Source: Sulfitobacter sp. THAF37 (GTDB lineage Bacteria > Pseudomonadota > Alphaproteobacteria > Rhodobacterales > Rhodobacteraceae). Taken from it: a DNA stretch of 64,000 nucleotides. This document shows, in pieces, positions 47,136 to 56,468 of this stretch (positions are counted from its first letter, which is position 1; every line of letters starts with the position of its first letter). The notes under the pieces are model-generated. The model was not told the origin of the DNA. It saw only the letters and a program-made list of their open reading frames with translations, and searched no databases. The position numbers and the translations under genes are program-made. The stretch is taken from contig NZ_CP045372.1 of the NCBI RefSeq assembly GCF_009363555.1, forward strand, positions 2,305,501-2,369,500, in the 5' to 3' direction.

Positions 47136-48446
47136 TCAGGCCCCGTCGCCGAAGACGCGGGCAAAGATCGTGTCCACATGTTTGGTGTGGTAGCCCATGT
47201 CGAATTTCTCTTCGATCTGATCCGTGCCCAGGGCGGCCACCACGTCCGCGTCGGCCAGAAGTTCCTCTTTGAAATCCGTGCGCTGTTCCCAGACCTTGAG
47301 CGCGTTGCGCTGGACCATGGCATAGGCGTCCTCGCGGCTCACACCGGCCTGGGTCAGGGCCAGAAGGACGCGCTGGGACATCACGAGGCCGGGGAACTTG
47401 TTCATGTTCTCCAGCATGTTCTCGGGGAAGATGATCATCTTGTCCACGACGCCGGTGAGACGGGCAAGGGCGAAATCCAGCGTCACGGTGGCGTCGGGGC
47501 CGATCATCCGTTCGACCGAGGAATGCGAGATGTCGCGTTCGTGCCAGAGGGCCACGTTTTCCATCGCCGGGATCACCGCCATGCGGACGAGGCGGGCAAG
47601 ACCCGTCAGGTTCTCGGTCAGCACCGGGTTCTTCTTGTGTGGCATGGCGGACGAGCCTTTCTGGCCCATCGAGAAGAATTCGGCGCCTTCCAGCACCTCG
47701 GTGCGCTGCATGTGGCGGATTTCGATCGCGACGTTTTCGACCGAAGAGGCGATGACGCCAAGCGTGGCGAAGAAGGCGGCGTGCCGGTCGCGGGGGATGA
47801 CCTGTGTGGAAATGGGCTCGGGCGTGAGGCCGAGCTTGGCGCAGACGTGTTCTTCCACGCGGGGGTCGATATTGGCAAACGTGCCGACCGCGCCCGAGAT
47901 GGCGCCGGTGGCGACCTCGTCGCGCGCGGTACGCAGGCGCGTGAGGTTGCGGTCCATCTCGGCATAGAAACGTGCAAATGTCAGGCCCATGGTGGTGGGT
48001 TCGGCGTGGATGCCGTGGCTGCGGCCCACGCGCAGCGTGTCCTTGTGTTCGATCGCGCGGCGCTTGAGCGCAGCCAGCAGCGCCTCCATATCCGCGATCA
48101 GGATGTCGGCGGCACGGACAAGCTGAACGTTCAGGCAGGTGTCCAGCACGTCGGACGAAGTCATGCCCTGATGGACAAAGCGCGCCTCGTCGCTGCCGAC
48201 ATGTTCGGCCAGATGCGTGAGGAAGGCGATGACGTCGTGTTTGGTCACGGCCTCGATCTCGTCGATGCGGGCGACGTCGAATTCCACATCCTTGGCCGTC
48301 CACACGGCGTCGGCGTTTTCGCGCGGGATGACACCCAGATCTGCCATGGCGTCGCAGGCATGGGCCTCGATCTCGAACCAGATGCGAAACTTGGTCTCGG
48401 GCGACCAGATGGAAACCATTTCGGGGCGGGAATAGCGAGGGATCAT
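47136..48446 (-). CDS. purB: Adenylosuccinate lyase
   Basis: 436 residues, acting twice in purine synthesis (SAICAR and adenylosuccinate cleavage). Motifs: start MIPRYSRPEMVSIWSPETKF, HQGMTSSDVLDTCLNVQL, GRSHGIHAEPTTMG, and the fumarase/lyase signature GQKGSSAMPHKKNPVLTENL. The upstream-extended frame is rejected. Confidence 0.97.
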   Translation of the reverse strand: MIPRYSRPEMVSIWSPETKFRIWFEIEAHACDAMADLGVIPRENADAVWTAKDVEFDVARIDEIEAVTKHDVIAFLTHLAEHVGSDEARFVHQGMTSSDVLDTCLNVQLVRAADILIADMEALLAALKRRAIEHKDTLRVGRSHGIHAEPTTMGLTFARFYAEMDRNLTRLRTARDEVATGAISGAVGTFANIDPRVEEHVCAKLGLTPEPISTQVIPRDRHAAFFATLGVIASSVENVAIEIRHMQRTEVLEGAEFFSMGQKGSSAMPHKKNPVLTENLTGLARLVRMAVIPAMENVALWHERDISHSSVERMIGPDATVTLDFALARLTGVVDKMIIFPENMLENMNKFPGLVMSQRVLLALTQAGVSREDAYAMVQRNALKVWEQRTDFKEELLADADVVAALGTDQIEEKFDMGYHTKHVDTIFARVFGDGA

Positions 48447-48520
48447 GGGGCACCTGTCCGGAAAGCTGACGTTTGCGCGGTGCATAGACCGACAGGGGGC
48501 CAAGGACAAGCGGCGCCCCG

Positions 48521-49735
48521 TTAGTCCAGGAGTTCGGTCACTACGCGAGAGCTGCGTTCCAGCGTGCGGTGCACCGGGCATTTGTCGGCGATCTCCAGCA
48601 GCCGCTGGCGCTGGTCGGCGCTCAGGTCTCCGGTCAGGCGAATCCGGCGCTGCCAGGTGTCGATCTTGTCGCCTGAACCGGTCTCGGCGTCTTGGGCATG
48701 CACCTTGTCGTGGCAGACATCGACGCTGACATGTTCCAACGGCCAGCCCTTGCGCCGGGCGTACATCCGGATCGTCATCGAGGTACAGGCGCCCAGTCCG
48801 GCAGAGAGGAAACCGTAGGGTGTCATCCCCTTGTTCGTGCCGCCGTAGGCGTGCGGCTCGTCCGCCAGGACGTGGTGATGCGGGCCGCTGTTGATGTCGT
48901 GCAGAAATCCGTCGGAATCCGCTTCGGCCACGCGCACGACGCCTTCCGGGGCGCCGGGCGGCGGGGCGGGCGGGGTCAGCGGCAGGTACCGCCCCGCCCA
49001 GGCGGCGATGACACCGGCGACATATTCCGCGTCGCGCCTGCGCGATACCAGGTGGTCGGCCCCGTCGAGGGTAACAAAGCTCTTGGGGTGCGTCGCGCCC
49101 AGGAAAATCTGGCTGGCGCTGTCTATCCCGACGATGTCGTCGGTGGGCGAATGCAGCACCAGCAGGGCCGCGGTCAGCCGCGCCAGCGCCGGCCCCAGCG
49201 CACCCTGTTCCACGTCTTCGACAAAGCCCTTGCCGATGCGGAAGGGACGGCCCCCCAGCGTCACCTCGGCCGCGCCCTCGGCCCGGATGCGGGGCAGCGC
49301 CTCGGCGAAGTTCCGGGTAACGTGGCCGGGGTCGAAGGGGGCGGCAATGGTCGCCACGGCCTTGACCTCGGGCAGGTCGGGTGCTGCCTTGAGCACCGCA
49401 GCACCGCCCAGCGAATGACCAATCAGCAGGGCGGGGGCCATCCCGCGCCCGTCGAGATAGCGGGCGGCGGCGGCAATATCCGCGACATTCGAGGTGAAGG
49501 AGGTATTGGCGAATTCCCCCGCCGAATGACCGAGACCGGTGAAATCGAACCGCAGCACCGCGATGCCCATCCCGGCAAGCCGGGCCGCGATCCGGCGGGC
49601 TGCGGGGATGTCCTTGCCGCAGGTGAAGCAATGGGCGAAAAGCGCCGTGGCCAGGTGCGGCCCTTCGGGCAGATCCAGCCGGGCGGCAAGGTCGCTGCCG
49701 TCATGGCCGGGAAAGGTGATGCGCTCTGTGGCCAT
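48521..49735 (-). CDS. Fusion protein: alpha/beta hydrolase plus OsmC-like domain
   Basis: 404 residues. The N-terminal domain (1-255) is an alpha/beta hydrolase with nucleophile Ser108 in LIGHSLGGAAV and DFTGLGHSAGEF. The C-terminal domain (about 265-404) is OsmC-like, with Cys317 (GLGACTSMTIRMYARRKGW) and Cys386 (DKCPVHRTL) as the expected peroxidatic pair. Such fusions are known. They probably combine ester or thioester hydrolysis with hydroperoxide reduction; the substrate is unknown. Confidence 0.92.
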   Translation of the reverse strand: MATERITFPGHDGSDLAARLDLPEGPHLATALFAHCFTCGKDIPAARRIAARLAGMGIAVLRFDFTGLGHSAGEFANTSFTSNVADIAAAARYLDGRGMAPALLIGHSLGGAAVLKAAPDLPEVKAVATIAAPFDPGHVTRNFAEALPRIRAEGAAEVTLGGRPFRIGKGFVEDVEQGALGPALARLTAALLVLHSPTDDIVGIDSASQIFLGATHPKSFVTLDGADHLVSRRRDAEYVAGVIAAWAGRYLPLTPPAPPPGAPEGVVRVAEADSDGFLHDINSGPHHHVLADEPHAYGGTNKGMTPYGFLSAGLGACTSMTIRMYARRKGWPLEHVSVDVCHDKVHAQDAETGSGDKIDTWQRRIRLTGDLSADQRQRLLEIADKCPVHRTLERSSRVVTELLD

Positions 49736-49898
49736 GCCGGGCTCCCTGTGTGCTGCAAGCGAGAGTGACCCCCTGCCGCGCCCTGTGCAAGTCCGTGTCA
49801 CGCCACTGTGACGCGCCGAACCCGACCGTGAACGGGGCTGGCGGGGGCGCGATGCGCCGTGTAGCAAGGGGCACGCACCACGATCGAAAGGGTATTTC

Positions 49899-51053
49899 AT
49901 GGCCGCCACGCCTGACAAAAGATTGCAACCGGCCACCCTTGCGGCGCAGGCGGCGGGGGCTGCTGACGCGCATACCGGCGGGGTTGTCCCTGCGGTGCAT
50001 ATGGCCACGACATTTGCGCGCGACGACGATTATGCGCCGCTGGTACCCGGCAACGTCTACCTGCGGTCCCACAACGAGAATGTGCGCGTGGCCGAACGGC
50101 TGCTGTCCCGGCTGGAGGGTGCAGCAGACACGCTGCTGTTCCCCTCGGGCATGGCGGCGGTGGCGGCGGTGTTCCGCACCGTGCCCAACGGGGCCAGCAT
50201 CCTGGTGCAAAGCCAGATCTACTGGGGCACCACCGCCTGGATCCGGGCGTTCTGTGCCCGTCGCCAGATCACCCTCCACGAGGTCGAAGCCGCTGATACG
50301 GATGCCTTTGCCGCCGCCTGCGCCGCCCACCGGCCCGCCATCGCCTGGGTCGAGACGCCGTCGAACCCCTGGCTGCGGATCGTGGATATCGCCGCCGCGG
50401 CAGAGGCGGCGCATGCCGTCGGCGCGCAGCTGGTGGTCGACAGCACGGCGGCCAGCCCGGTCCTGAGCCAGCCGCTGGCCTTGGGCGCGGACATCGTGAT
50501 GCATTCCGCGACCAAGGGGATCAACGGCCATTCCGACGTTCTGGCCGGCGCACTCTGTGTGGCGGACGGGGAAAGTGAGATCTGGCGCATGGTCCGCGAG
50601 GACCGCGACATGGCGGGGGCGGTGCTGGCCCCGATGGAGGCCTGGCTGCTGACGCGGGGGATGCGCACATTGCCGCTCCGGATGCGGGAAATGTCGCGCT
50701 CCGCCCAGGCGCTGGCGGCATACCTGTCGGATCACCCACGGGTAGAAGAGGTGATGTATCCCGGTCTGCCGGATCATCCGGGCCATGCGTTGGCGGCGCG
50801 TCAGATGCAGGGCGGCTTTGGCGGACTGCTGTCATTTGTCGTGAAGGGCGGGGCGCAGGCGGCCCTTCAGGCGGCGGGCCGGTTGCAACTGTTCCACAGG
50901 GCGACGTCGCTCGGCGGGGTCGAAAGCCTGGTGGAGCATCGCCACACGATCGAGCCGGATACCGGCATTCCCGAGGGGCTGCTGCGGCTGTCGGTCGGGA
51001 TCGAAGATGTGGGGGATCTGCGCGATGATCTGGCGCAGGCGCTGGGGCAATAG
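49899..51053 (+). CDS. Trans-sulfuration PLP enzyme (cystathionine gamma-lyase/synthase type)
   Basis: 384 residues of the Cys/Met metabolism PLP family. Lys206 in MHSATKGINGHSD is the expected Schiff-base lysine; other motifs are LFPSGMAAVAAVF, VETPSNPWLRIVDI and FHRATSLGGVESLVEH. Which reaction it catalyses (cystathionine beta- or gamma-cleavage, gamma-synthase or methionine gamma-lyase) is not clear. The next gene begins 35 bp later on the same strand. Confidence 0.9.
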   Translation: MAATPDKRLQPATLAAQAAGAADAHTGGVVPAVHMATTFARDDDYAPLVPGNVYLRSHNENVRVAERLLSRLEGAADTLLFPSGMAAVAAVFRTVPNGASILVQSQIYWGTTAWIRAFCARRQITLHEVEAADTDAFAAACAAHRPAIAWVETPSNPWLRIVDIAAAAEAAHAVGAQLVVDSTAASPVLSQPLALGADIVMHSATKGINGHSDVLAGALCVADGESEIWRMVREDRDMAGAVLAPMEAWLLTRGMRTLPLRMREMSRSAQALAAYLSDHPRVEEVMYPGLPDHPGHALAARQMQGGFGGLLSFVVKGGAQAALQAAGRLQLFHRATSLGGVESLVEHRHTIEPDTGIPEGLLRLSVGIEDVGDLRDDLAQALGQ

Positions 51054-51088
51054 GGTCCGGTTCCCCTCCTGACCCAAGGGTGCGCGCG

Positions 51089-51802
51089 ATGAAAGAGATA
51101 CTGCACAGCTGCCTGCCACCCGAGATGTCGCAGGACCGGCCTCTTCCGGGTGTTGCCCCCTGCGGGGCGACGGACTGGTTGCGGGTGGATGAAACCTATT
51201 CCGCGCAGATGGCTTATCGCGCGGCGCTGCTGGCGGAGCGGCCCGACAAGGTATTGTGGGAGCCGCCCGAGGCCCGCGCCGCCGCGACCGAGGTGCTGGA
51301 GGAGGCGCTGGCCCTGTTGCCGGGGCTCGGCTTCTCGGTCGAAGGCAACCGGGTGATCTGCCCGGACGGGCGCAGGGTGGTGCTGGACTGGGAGGCGCCC
51401 CTGCGCACGCTGGGGCATCTTGTGCAGCAGGACATCTGCGTGATGGACAAGCGCGGGGATGAACATGTGCTGGTGGCGGCGGTGTTGTGCTTTCCGGCGA
51501 GCTGGCGGTTGGCCGACAAGGCGGGGCGGCCCCTGGTCGCGATCCACGCGCCGGTGGCGGAATATGACGCCGGTCTGGCGCGGCGGGTGCAGCGGCTGTT
51601 CGATGGGGTGCAGCCAGGCCGTCCGCTGTGGCGGTTCAACCGGCTGCCTTATGCTGACAGCGACCTGCATCATCCCACGCGCGCGGATCCCACCGCGCCC
51701 TGCCGCTATCTGCGGGCGGAGCGCCAGTGCGTGGTACGGATGCCGCGCAGCAGGGCGGTTGCCTTTACCATCCACACGCATGTGGTGCGGCGCGCGGGCT
51801 GA
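51089..51802 (+). CDS. DUF3445 family (haem-dependent oxidative N-demethylase-like) protein
   Basis: 237 residues matching DUF3445: YSAQMAYRAALLAERPDKVLWEPPEA, DICVMDKRGDEHVLVAAVLCFPASWRLADKAGRPL, then RFNRLPYADSDLHHP and RAERQCVVRMPRSRAVAFTIHTHVV. Members related to dimethylamine and trimethylamine-type demethylases bind haem with a PAS-like fold. ATG at 51089 has a CAAGGG site; a GTG nine bases upstream is in frame. The substrate here is unknown. Confidence 0.85.
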   Translation: MKEILHSCLPPEMSQDRPLPGVAPCGATDWLRVDETYSAQMAYRAALLAERPDKVLWEPPEARAAATEVLEEALALLPGLGFSVEGNRVICPDGRRVVLDWEAPLRTLGHLVQQDICVMDKRGDEHVLVAAVLCFPASWRLADKAGRPLVAIHAPVAEYDAGLARRVQRLFDGVQPGRPLWRFNRLPYADSDLHHPTRADPTAPCRYLRAERQCVVRMPRSRAVAFTIHTHVVRRAG

Positions 51803-51822
51803 TCCCGCGCGCCGCCCCGGTG

Positions 51823-52245
51823 TCAAATCGGGTCCAGCACCATATGGGGCTGGCCGTCCGAGGTCTTTTGCGGCGATTGGCCGTGCGCGTTCACCGTCGT
51901 GTTGACCTGCCGCCGGAACGAACTGAACAGGTCCGACGTGACCACGTCGATCGGTCTGTCGAACCGCAGTGTCAGCGCCCAGTAGCCCGAGGAAGACTGC
52001 CGCGCCGCCTTGACCTCGGCCACAAAGGGATGACCCAGGTAGCGGCCTGTCACACGCTGACCCGGCGCCCAGCCGGGATGGCTGTTTGCGGCACGCGCGG
52101 CGATGGTGTTCCAGTCGCGTGCGCCCCACTGGTGGGCCACGGTTTCCAGTGCTTCGGCATGGCTGAGCATCTGGCCACGGGCAGCCAGATCGGCGCGCAG
52201 GCGTTTGGCCTGCGCCTTGAGAACGTCACGGGAAGGGGTATTCAT
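51823..52245 (-). CDS. Hypothetical protein of the glyoxalase-superfamily-annotated group
   Basis: 140 residues. The N-terminal half (LKAQAKRLRADLAARGQMLSHAEALETVAHQWGARDWNTIAA) is a helical motif found in proteins annotated as glyoxalase superfamily. The second half is beta-rich (GQRVTGRYLGHPFVAEVKAAR, GYWALTLRFDRPIDVVTSDLFSSFRRQV). No glyoxalase metal-binding motif is visible, so the annotation says little about function. Confidence 0.6.
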   Translation of the reverse strand: MNTPSRDVLKAQAKRLRADLAARGQMLSHAEALETVAHQWGARDWNTIAARAANSHPGWAPGQRVTGRYLGHPFVAEVKAARQSSSGYWALTLRFDRPIDVVTSDLFSSFRRQVNTTVNAHGQSPQKTSDGQPHMVLDPI

Positions 52246-52438
52246 GTCTACACTCCGTCTCGCATGAAGTGACGTGGGGGTCCGCGTTGCCCATCAATCT
52301 AGCGAGATTGAAGGTAGGTCATCGTTCAGGACTTCACCGGAATGCGGACGGCAGGGGCCTGACCCTGAGGCCCAGATAGGGGGCAGGGCCGGTTTGCGCA
52401 AGGGCCTGCGCGCAGCACCTGTCGGCACTGTGGCTTTT

Positions 52439-52461
52439 GAGTATTTTCGGCATAAAGAAGC
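52439..52461 (-). repeat. Gene-end element, copy C
   Basis: Read on the minus strand as CTTCTTTATGCCGAAAATAC then TCA, it lies downstream of the lytic transglycosylase and its terminator hairpin. Only the spacer bases differ from copy B. Confidence 0.55.
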
Positions 52462-52470
52462 CTGGGGGGC

Positions 52471-52503
52471 CGCGCCACGGGCCGATGTCATGCCCGTGGC
52501 GCG
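52471..52503 (-). terminator. Stem-loop after the lytic transglycosylase
   Basis: A perfect 12-bp stem (CGCGCCACGGGC at 52471-52482, GCCCGTGGCGCG at 52492-52503) with a 9-nt loop, 10 bp past the stop codon. It lacks an immediate T-run; copy C of the gene-end element follows. Confidence 0.65.
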
Positions 52504-52512
52504 GGGCGTCTC

Positions 52513-53316
52513 TTAACCGTCGATGCGGGCGCCCATGATCGCGATGGCTTGCTGGTAGACGGTGGCGGCGTTCCATTGCTTGATCACGCGGAAGTTCGGC
52601 TGCCCTTCCTGGTATCCCTGGCCCGGTTGCCAGCCCTTGCGGCGCAGGAAGTTCGCGGTGGAGGCAAGGGCGTCGGTCTGGTTGTAGAAGTCGACGCGGC
52701 CGTCGCCGTTGCCGTCAACGCCGTATTGCAGGGCATTGCCCGGCAGGAACTGGGTATGGCCCAGTTCGCCATGTTTGGCGCCCTTGGTGTTCGAGGTGAT
52801 CGCGCCGCGATCCACCAGTTTCAGCGCGCCGATGGCGTGCGGCACGAAGAAGCTGGAGCGGCGGCAGTCGTAGGCCAGCGTGGTGATGGCCGACACGACA
52901 GAGGAATTGCCCATGAACCCGCCGAAACCGGTTTCCATGCCGTGGATGGCAATCAGCACGCCTGCGGGCACGCCGTAGGACCGTTCCAGCGATTGATAGA
53001 AACCGGGGTTCTGTGCCTTGCGTTTACGGCCCTGGGATACAATCGTATCGGCCCCGCGCACCTGCATGAATTTGGACAGCGAGTAGCGAAAGGATTTCTG
53101 GTTGCGGTCCGCCGCGATCGTGCCGGAGGCGTAGCTGGCCGACGCCAGCGCATCGAGCCCGCGCTGTCCCACGCCCGCTGCGCGGGCTTCGTTCGCAAAG
53201 GCCGCCTTCCAGGCGTTGAAACCGCCCGAGTTGTTCCCGCAGGTCGCGGCGAGGCCCGGTGCGGCGAGCGCGGTCGCGACGCTCAGTGAAAGGGCAAGGG
53301 TTCTGAAGTGGCGCAT
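52513..53316 (-). CDS. Lytic murein transglycosylase (MltB family)
   Basis: 267 residues with a signal peptide (TLALSLSVATALAAPGLAA). Catalytic Glu128 is in LIAIHGMETGFGGFMG; ELGHTQFLPGNALQYGVDGNGDGRVDFYN and LASTANFLRRKGWQPG follow, as in MltB/SLT70-like enzymes that cleave peptidoglycan to anhydromuropeptides. The MltB lipobox is absent, so it is a soluble periplasmic form. Confidence 0.92.
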   Translation of the reverse strand: MRHFRTLALSLSVATALAAPGLAATCGNNSGGFNAWKAAFANEARAAGVGQRGLDALASASYASGTIAADRNQKSFRYSLSKFMQVRGADTIVSQGRKRKAQNPGFYQSLERSYGVPAGVLIAIHGMETGFGGFMGNSSVVSAITTLAYDCRRSSFFVPHAIGALKLVDRGAITSNTKGAKHGELGHTQFLPGNALQYGVDGNGDGRVDFYNQTDALASTANFLRRKGWQPGQGYQEGQPNFRVIKQWNAATVYQQAIAIMGARIDG

Positions 53317-53417
53317 GGTAATCCTCAGCCGGTTGTGAATGTACAGAAATGAAATCTAGATCCGAACCTTAACCCGGCGAATACTTTCTGAAAAGAGCCG
53401 CCGAAAAGGTGGCGCGC

Positions 53418-53699
53418 TCAGTAAGAGAGCATTTTCACCTTTGAGCTGAGAATGCCGGCCATGTCGAGCGGGGTCTCGGTAGGCCTGTCCATTGCCTCCC
53501 AGGCGTAGACGGTGCCGCCGGCCATGAAAAAGCACAACATCAGCGGGGTTATCAGCGAACTGCCCAGACTGCGGGTGCGCCGGGGCTTGCGGGCTTGGAC
53601 GGTGCGTCGGGCCTGCTTCTCAATCCGGTCGATCCGATTGGCGAAAGCGATTTCGTTCGCTGCGTTGCCCATATCCGTGCTGTCCCCCGACCGTGCCAT
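53418..53699 (-). CDS. Hypothetical single-pass membrane protein
   Basis: 93 residues. A charged, helical N-terminus (FANRIDRIEKQARRTVQARK) precedes one transmembrane helix (SLITPLMLCFFMAGGTVYAW) and a short outer tail. Unrecognised. It stands alone between the transglycosylase and glnA. Confidence 0.65.
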   Translation of the reverse strand: MARSGDSTDMGNAANEIAFANRIDRIEKQARRTVQARKPRRTRSLGSSLITPLMLCFFMAGGTVYAWEAMDRPTETPLDMAGILSSKVKMLSY

Positions 53700-53771
53700 T
53701 CACTCGTGCCGACCATCGCAATCAATTTGGGTCGAATTGTGACAAACCGCGGGCCAATTGGCGAAGCCGCA

Positions 53772-53803
53772 CAAAGCAAAAGGGCACCCCCGAAGGGGTG
53801 CCC
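53772..53803 (-). terminator. Rho-independent terminator of glnA
   Basis: A perfect 9-bp stem (GGGCACCCC at 53782-53790, GGGGTGCCC at 53795-53803) with a 4-nt loop; on the minus strand TTTTGCTTTG follows. It lies about 28 bp past the glnA stop. Confidence 0.92.
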
Positions 53804-53830
53804 CGATGACAGACCGGCGCGTGGGCGCGA

Positions 53831-55237
53831 TCAGCAGCTGTAGTACATGCCGAATTCGACCGGATGGGGGGTGTGCTCGTACTTGTGCACCTCTTCCATC
53901 TTCAGTTCGATGTAGCCTTCGATCTGGTCGCGGGTGAACACGTCACCGGCCAGCAGGAAGTCCATGTCGGCCTGCAGTTCCTCCAGGGCTTCGCGCAGGC
54001 TGCCGCAGACGGTCGGGATGTCGGCCAGTTCCTCGGCGGGCAGGTCATAGAGGTTCTTGTCCATCGCTTCGCCCGGGTCGATCTTGTTCTTGATCCCGTC
54101 AAGGCCCGCCATCAGCAGCGCAGAGAAGCACAGGTAGGGGTTGGATGCGGGATCGGGGAAACGTGCTTCGACCCGCTTCGCTTTCGGCGACTCGGTCCAC
54201 GGGATACGCACGCAGCCCGAGCGGTTGCGCGCGGAGTACGCACGCAGAACGGGGGCTTCGAAGCCCGGGATCAGGCGCTTGTAAGAGTTCGTCGACGGGT
54301 TGGTGAAGGCGTTCAGCGCCTTGGCGTGGCGCAGGATACCGCCGATGTACCACAGGGCTTCCTGGCTGAGATCGGCATATTTGTCACCGGCAAAGAGCGG
54401 CTTGCCGTCTTTCCAGATCGACATGTTCACATGCATGCCCGACCCGTTGTCGCCCGAGATCGGCTTGGGCATGAAAGTGGCCGACTTGCCGTAGGCATGG
54501 GCGACGTTATGGATCACGTACTTGTACTTCTGCAGCTCGTCCGCCTGCTTGGTCAGCGTGCCGAAGATCAGGCCCAACTCGTGCTGGCAGGAGGCGACTT
54601 CGTGGTGGTGCTTGTCCACCTTCATGCCGAGACGCTTCATGGTGGACAGCATTTCTGCCCGCAGATCCTGCGCCTCGTCCACGGGGTTCACCGGGAAATA
54701 GCCGCCCTTGAGGCCCGGACGGTGGCCCATGTTGCCCATCTCGTAATCGGTGTCGGTGTTCCAGGACCCGTCGGATGCATCGACCTCGTAGGACACCTTG
54801 TTGATCGAGTTGGAGAACTTCACGTTGTCGAACAGGAAGAACTCGGCCTCGGGACCGAAGAAGGCGGAATCGCCGATACCCGAAGAGATCAGGTAGGCTT
54901 CGGCCTTTTCGGCGGTGCCGCGCGGGTCGCGCTCGTAGCTTTCGCCGGTGTCCGGCTCAACGATGGAGCAATGCACGCAGATCGTCTTTTCCGCATAGAA
55001 GGGGTCGACGTAGGCGCTTTCGGTGTCCAGCATCAGCTTCATGTCGGAGGCTTCGATGCTTTTCCAGCCTGCGATCGAGGAGCCGTCGAACATGAAACCC
55101 TCTTCGATGAAGTCCTCGTCCACCTCATCGCTGCAGACGGTGACGTGCTGCAGCTTGCCGCGCGTGTCGGTGAACCGCACATCGACGTATTCGATGTCTT
55201 CGTCCTTGATCTTCTTGAGGAACTCTTTGGTGCTCAT
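53831..55237 (-). CDS. glnA: Glutamine synthetase type I
   Basis: 468 residues, forming glutamine from glutamate and ammonia. Motifs: [20 protein letters not shown], the ATP-binding region and [21 protein letters not shown], and Tyr397 in [11 protein letters not shown], the adenylylation site of the enterobacterial enzyme. It follows glnB by 31 bp in the same operon. Confidence 0.98.
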   Translation of the reverse strand: MSTKEFLKKIKDEDIEYVDVRFTDTRGKLQHVTVCSDEVDEDFIEEGFMFDGSSIAGWKSIEASDMKLMLDTESAYVDPFYAEKTICVHCSIVEPDTGESYERDPRGTAEKAEAYLISSGIGDSAFFGPEAEFFLFDNVKFSNSINKVSYEVDASDGSWNTDTDYEMGNMGHRPGLKGGYFPVNPVDEAQDLRAEMLSTMKRLGMKVDKHHHEVASCQHELGLIFGTLTKQADELQKYKYVIHNVAHAYGKSATFMPKPISGDNGSGMHVNMSIWKDGKPLFAGDKYADLSQEALWYIGGILRHAKALNAFTNPSTNSYKRLIPGFEAPVLRAYSARNRSGCVRIPWTESPKAKRVEARFPDPASNPYLCFSALLMAGLDGIKNKIDPGEAMDKNLYDLPAEELADIPTVCGSLREALEELQADMDFLLAGDVFTRDQIEGYIELKMEEVHKYEHTPHPVEFGMYYSC

Positions 55238-55268
55238 GGGCTGTAATCCTTTTGGCAGGTAGTGCTGT

Positions 55269-55649
<381 letters not shown>

Positions 55650-55767
55650 TCATTTTGACCGGGGGGAATCCATAACAGCTCCGGCCCGAACGGCTTGGAT
55701 GCAGGTTAATCCGCAGGCGGCGGCGTTAAAACAGGCAAAGAGATTAAATAATGTGCAATAGTGAAAC

Positions 55768-56424
55768 ATGAGTGGCGCGGTCCCCGCGGATTGTCTGACC
55801 AGCGCGCAGATGCGCGCTGTCGAACGGGCCGCCATGGCATCAGGCGCGGTGACGGGCAGAACCCTGATGGAACGCGCGGGTCGGGGTGTTGTGGAGGCAC
55901 TGCGCGCTCGGCGATCCGATCTGGTGGTGCCGGGACAGCGTGCAGTGGTGCTGTGCGGGCCGGGAAACAACGGCGGGGACGGCTATGTCATCGCACGCCT
56001 GCTGCGTGAGGCGGGGTTGGATGTAGGAGTGTTCGGCATGGGGGCGATACCGGATTTGCCGCCCGACGCCCGGGCCAATGCCGAAGTTTGGCGGGAATTG
56101 GGCGAAATTGCCTCGCTGGAGGTTGTTGCCCTGCCCGCTGACGGGGCGCCGGTGCTGGTTATTGATTCGCTTTTCGGGATTGGTCAGCGCGGGCCGCTTG
56201 ACGATGTGCTGGCGCCGGTGCATCGGGCGGTGGGGCGGTGCCGTGGCGCGGTTTTCATGGTCGCCGTCGATGTGCCGACGGGTTACGATGCCGACGCGGG
56301 GACGATGCTGGCCGCGCAGCCGTTGTCCGCCGATCTGATCGTGACGTTTCACCGGGCCAAGCCCGCCCACCGGATGCCGCCACTGGCCGATACGGCGCTG
56401 GTGGTGGCGGGGATCGGCCTGTAA
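55768..56424 (+). CDS. nnrE: NAD(P)H-hydrate epimerase (YjeF N-terminal domain)
   Basis: 218 residues, epimerising the S and R forms of hydrated NAD(P)H. Motifs: LTSAQMRAVERAAMASG, VVLCGPGNNGGDGYVIARLL, IDSLFGIGQRG and VDVPTGYDADAG. In many bacteria this domain is fused to the dehydratase; here it ends with TAA after AGIGL, close to the normal domain boundary, and the dehydratase follows in another frame. Confidence 0.93.
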   Translation: MSGAVPADCLTSAQMRAVERAAMASGAVTGRTLMERAGRGVVEALRARRSDLVVPGQRAVVLCGPGNNGGDGYVIARLLREAGLDVGVFGMGAIPDLPPDARANAEVWRELGEIASLEVVALPADGAPVLVIDSLFGIGQRGPLDDVLAPVHRAVGRCRGAVFMVAVDVPTGYDADAGTMLAAQPLSADLIVTFHRAKPAHRMPPLADTALVVAGIGL

Positions 56425-56468
56425 TCTGAAACGCCGTTTGGCCCGATCGACATGGGAAGGTTCGAAAA

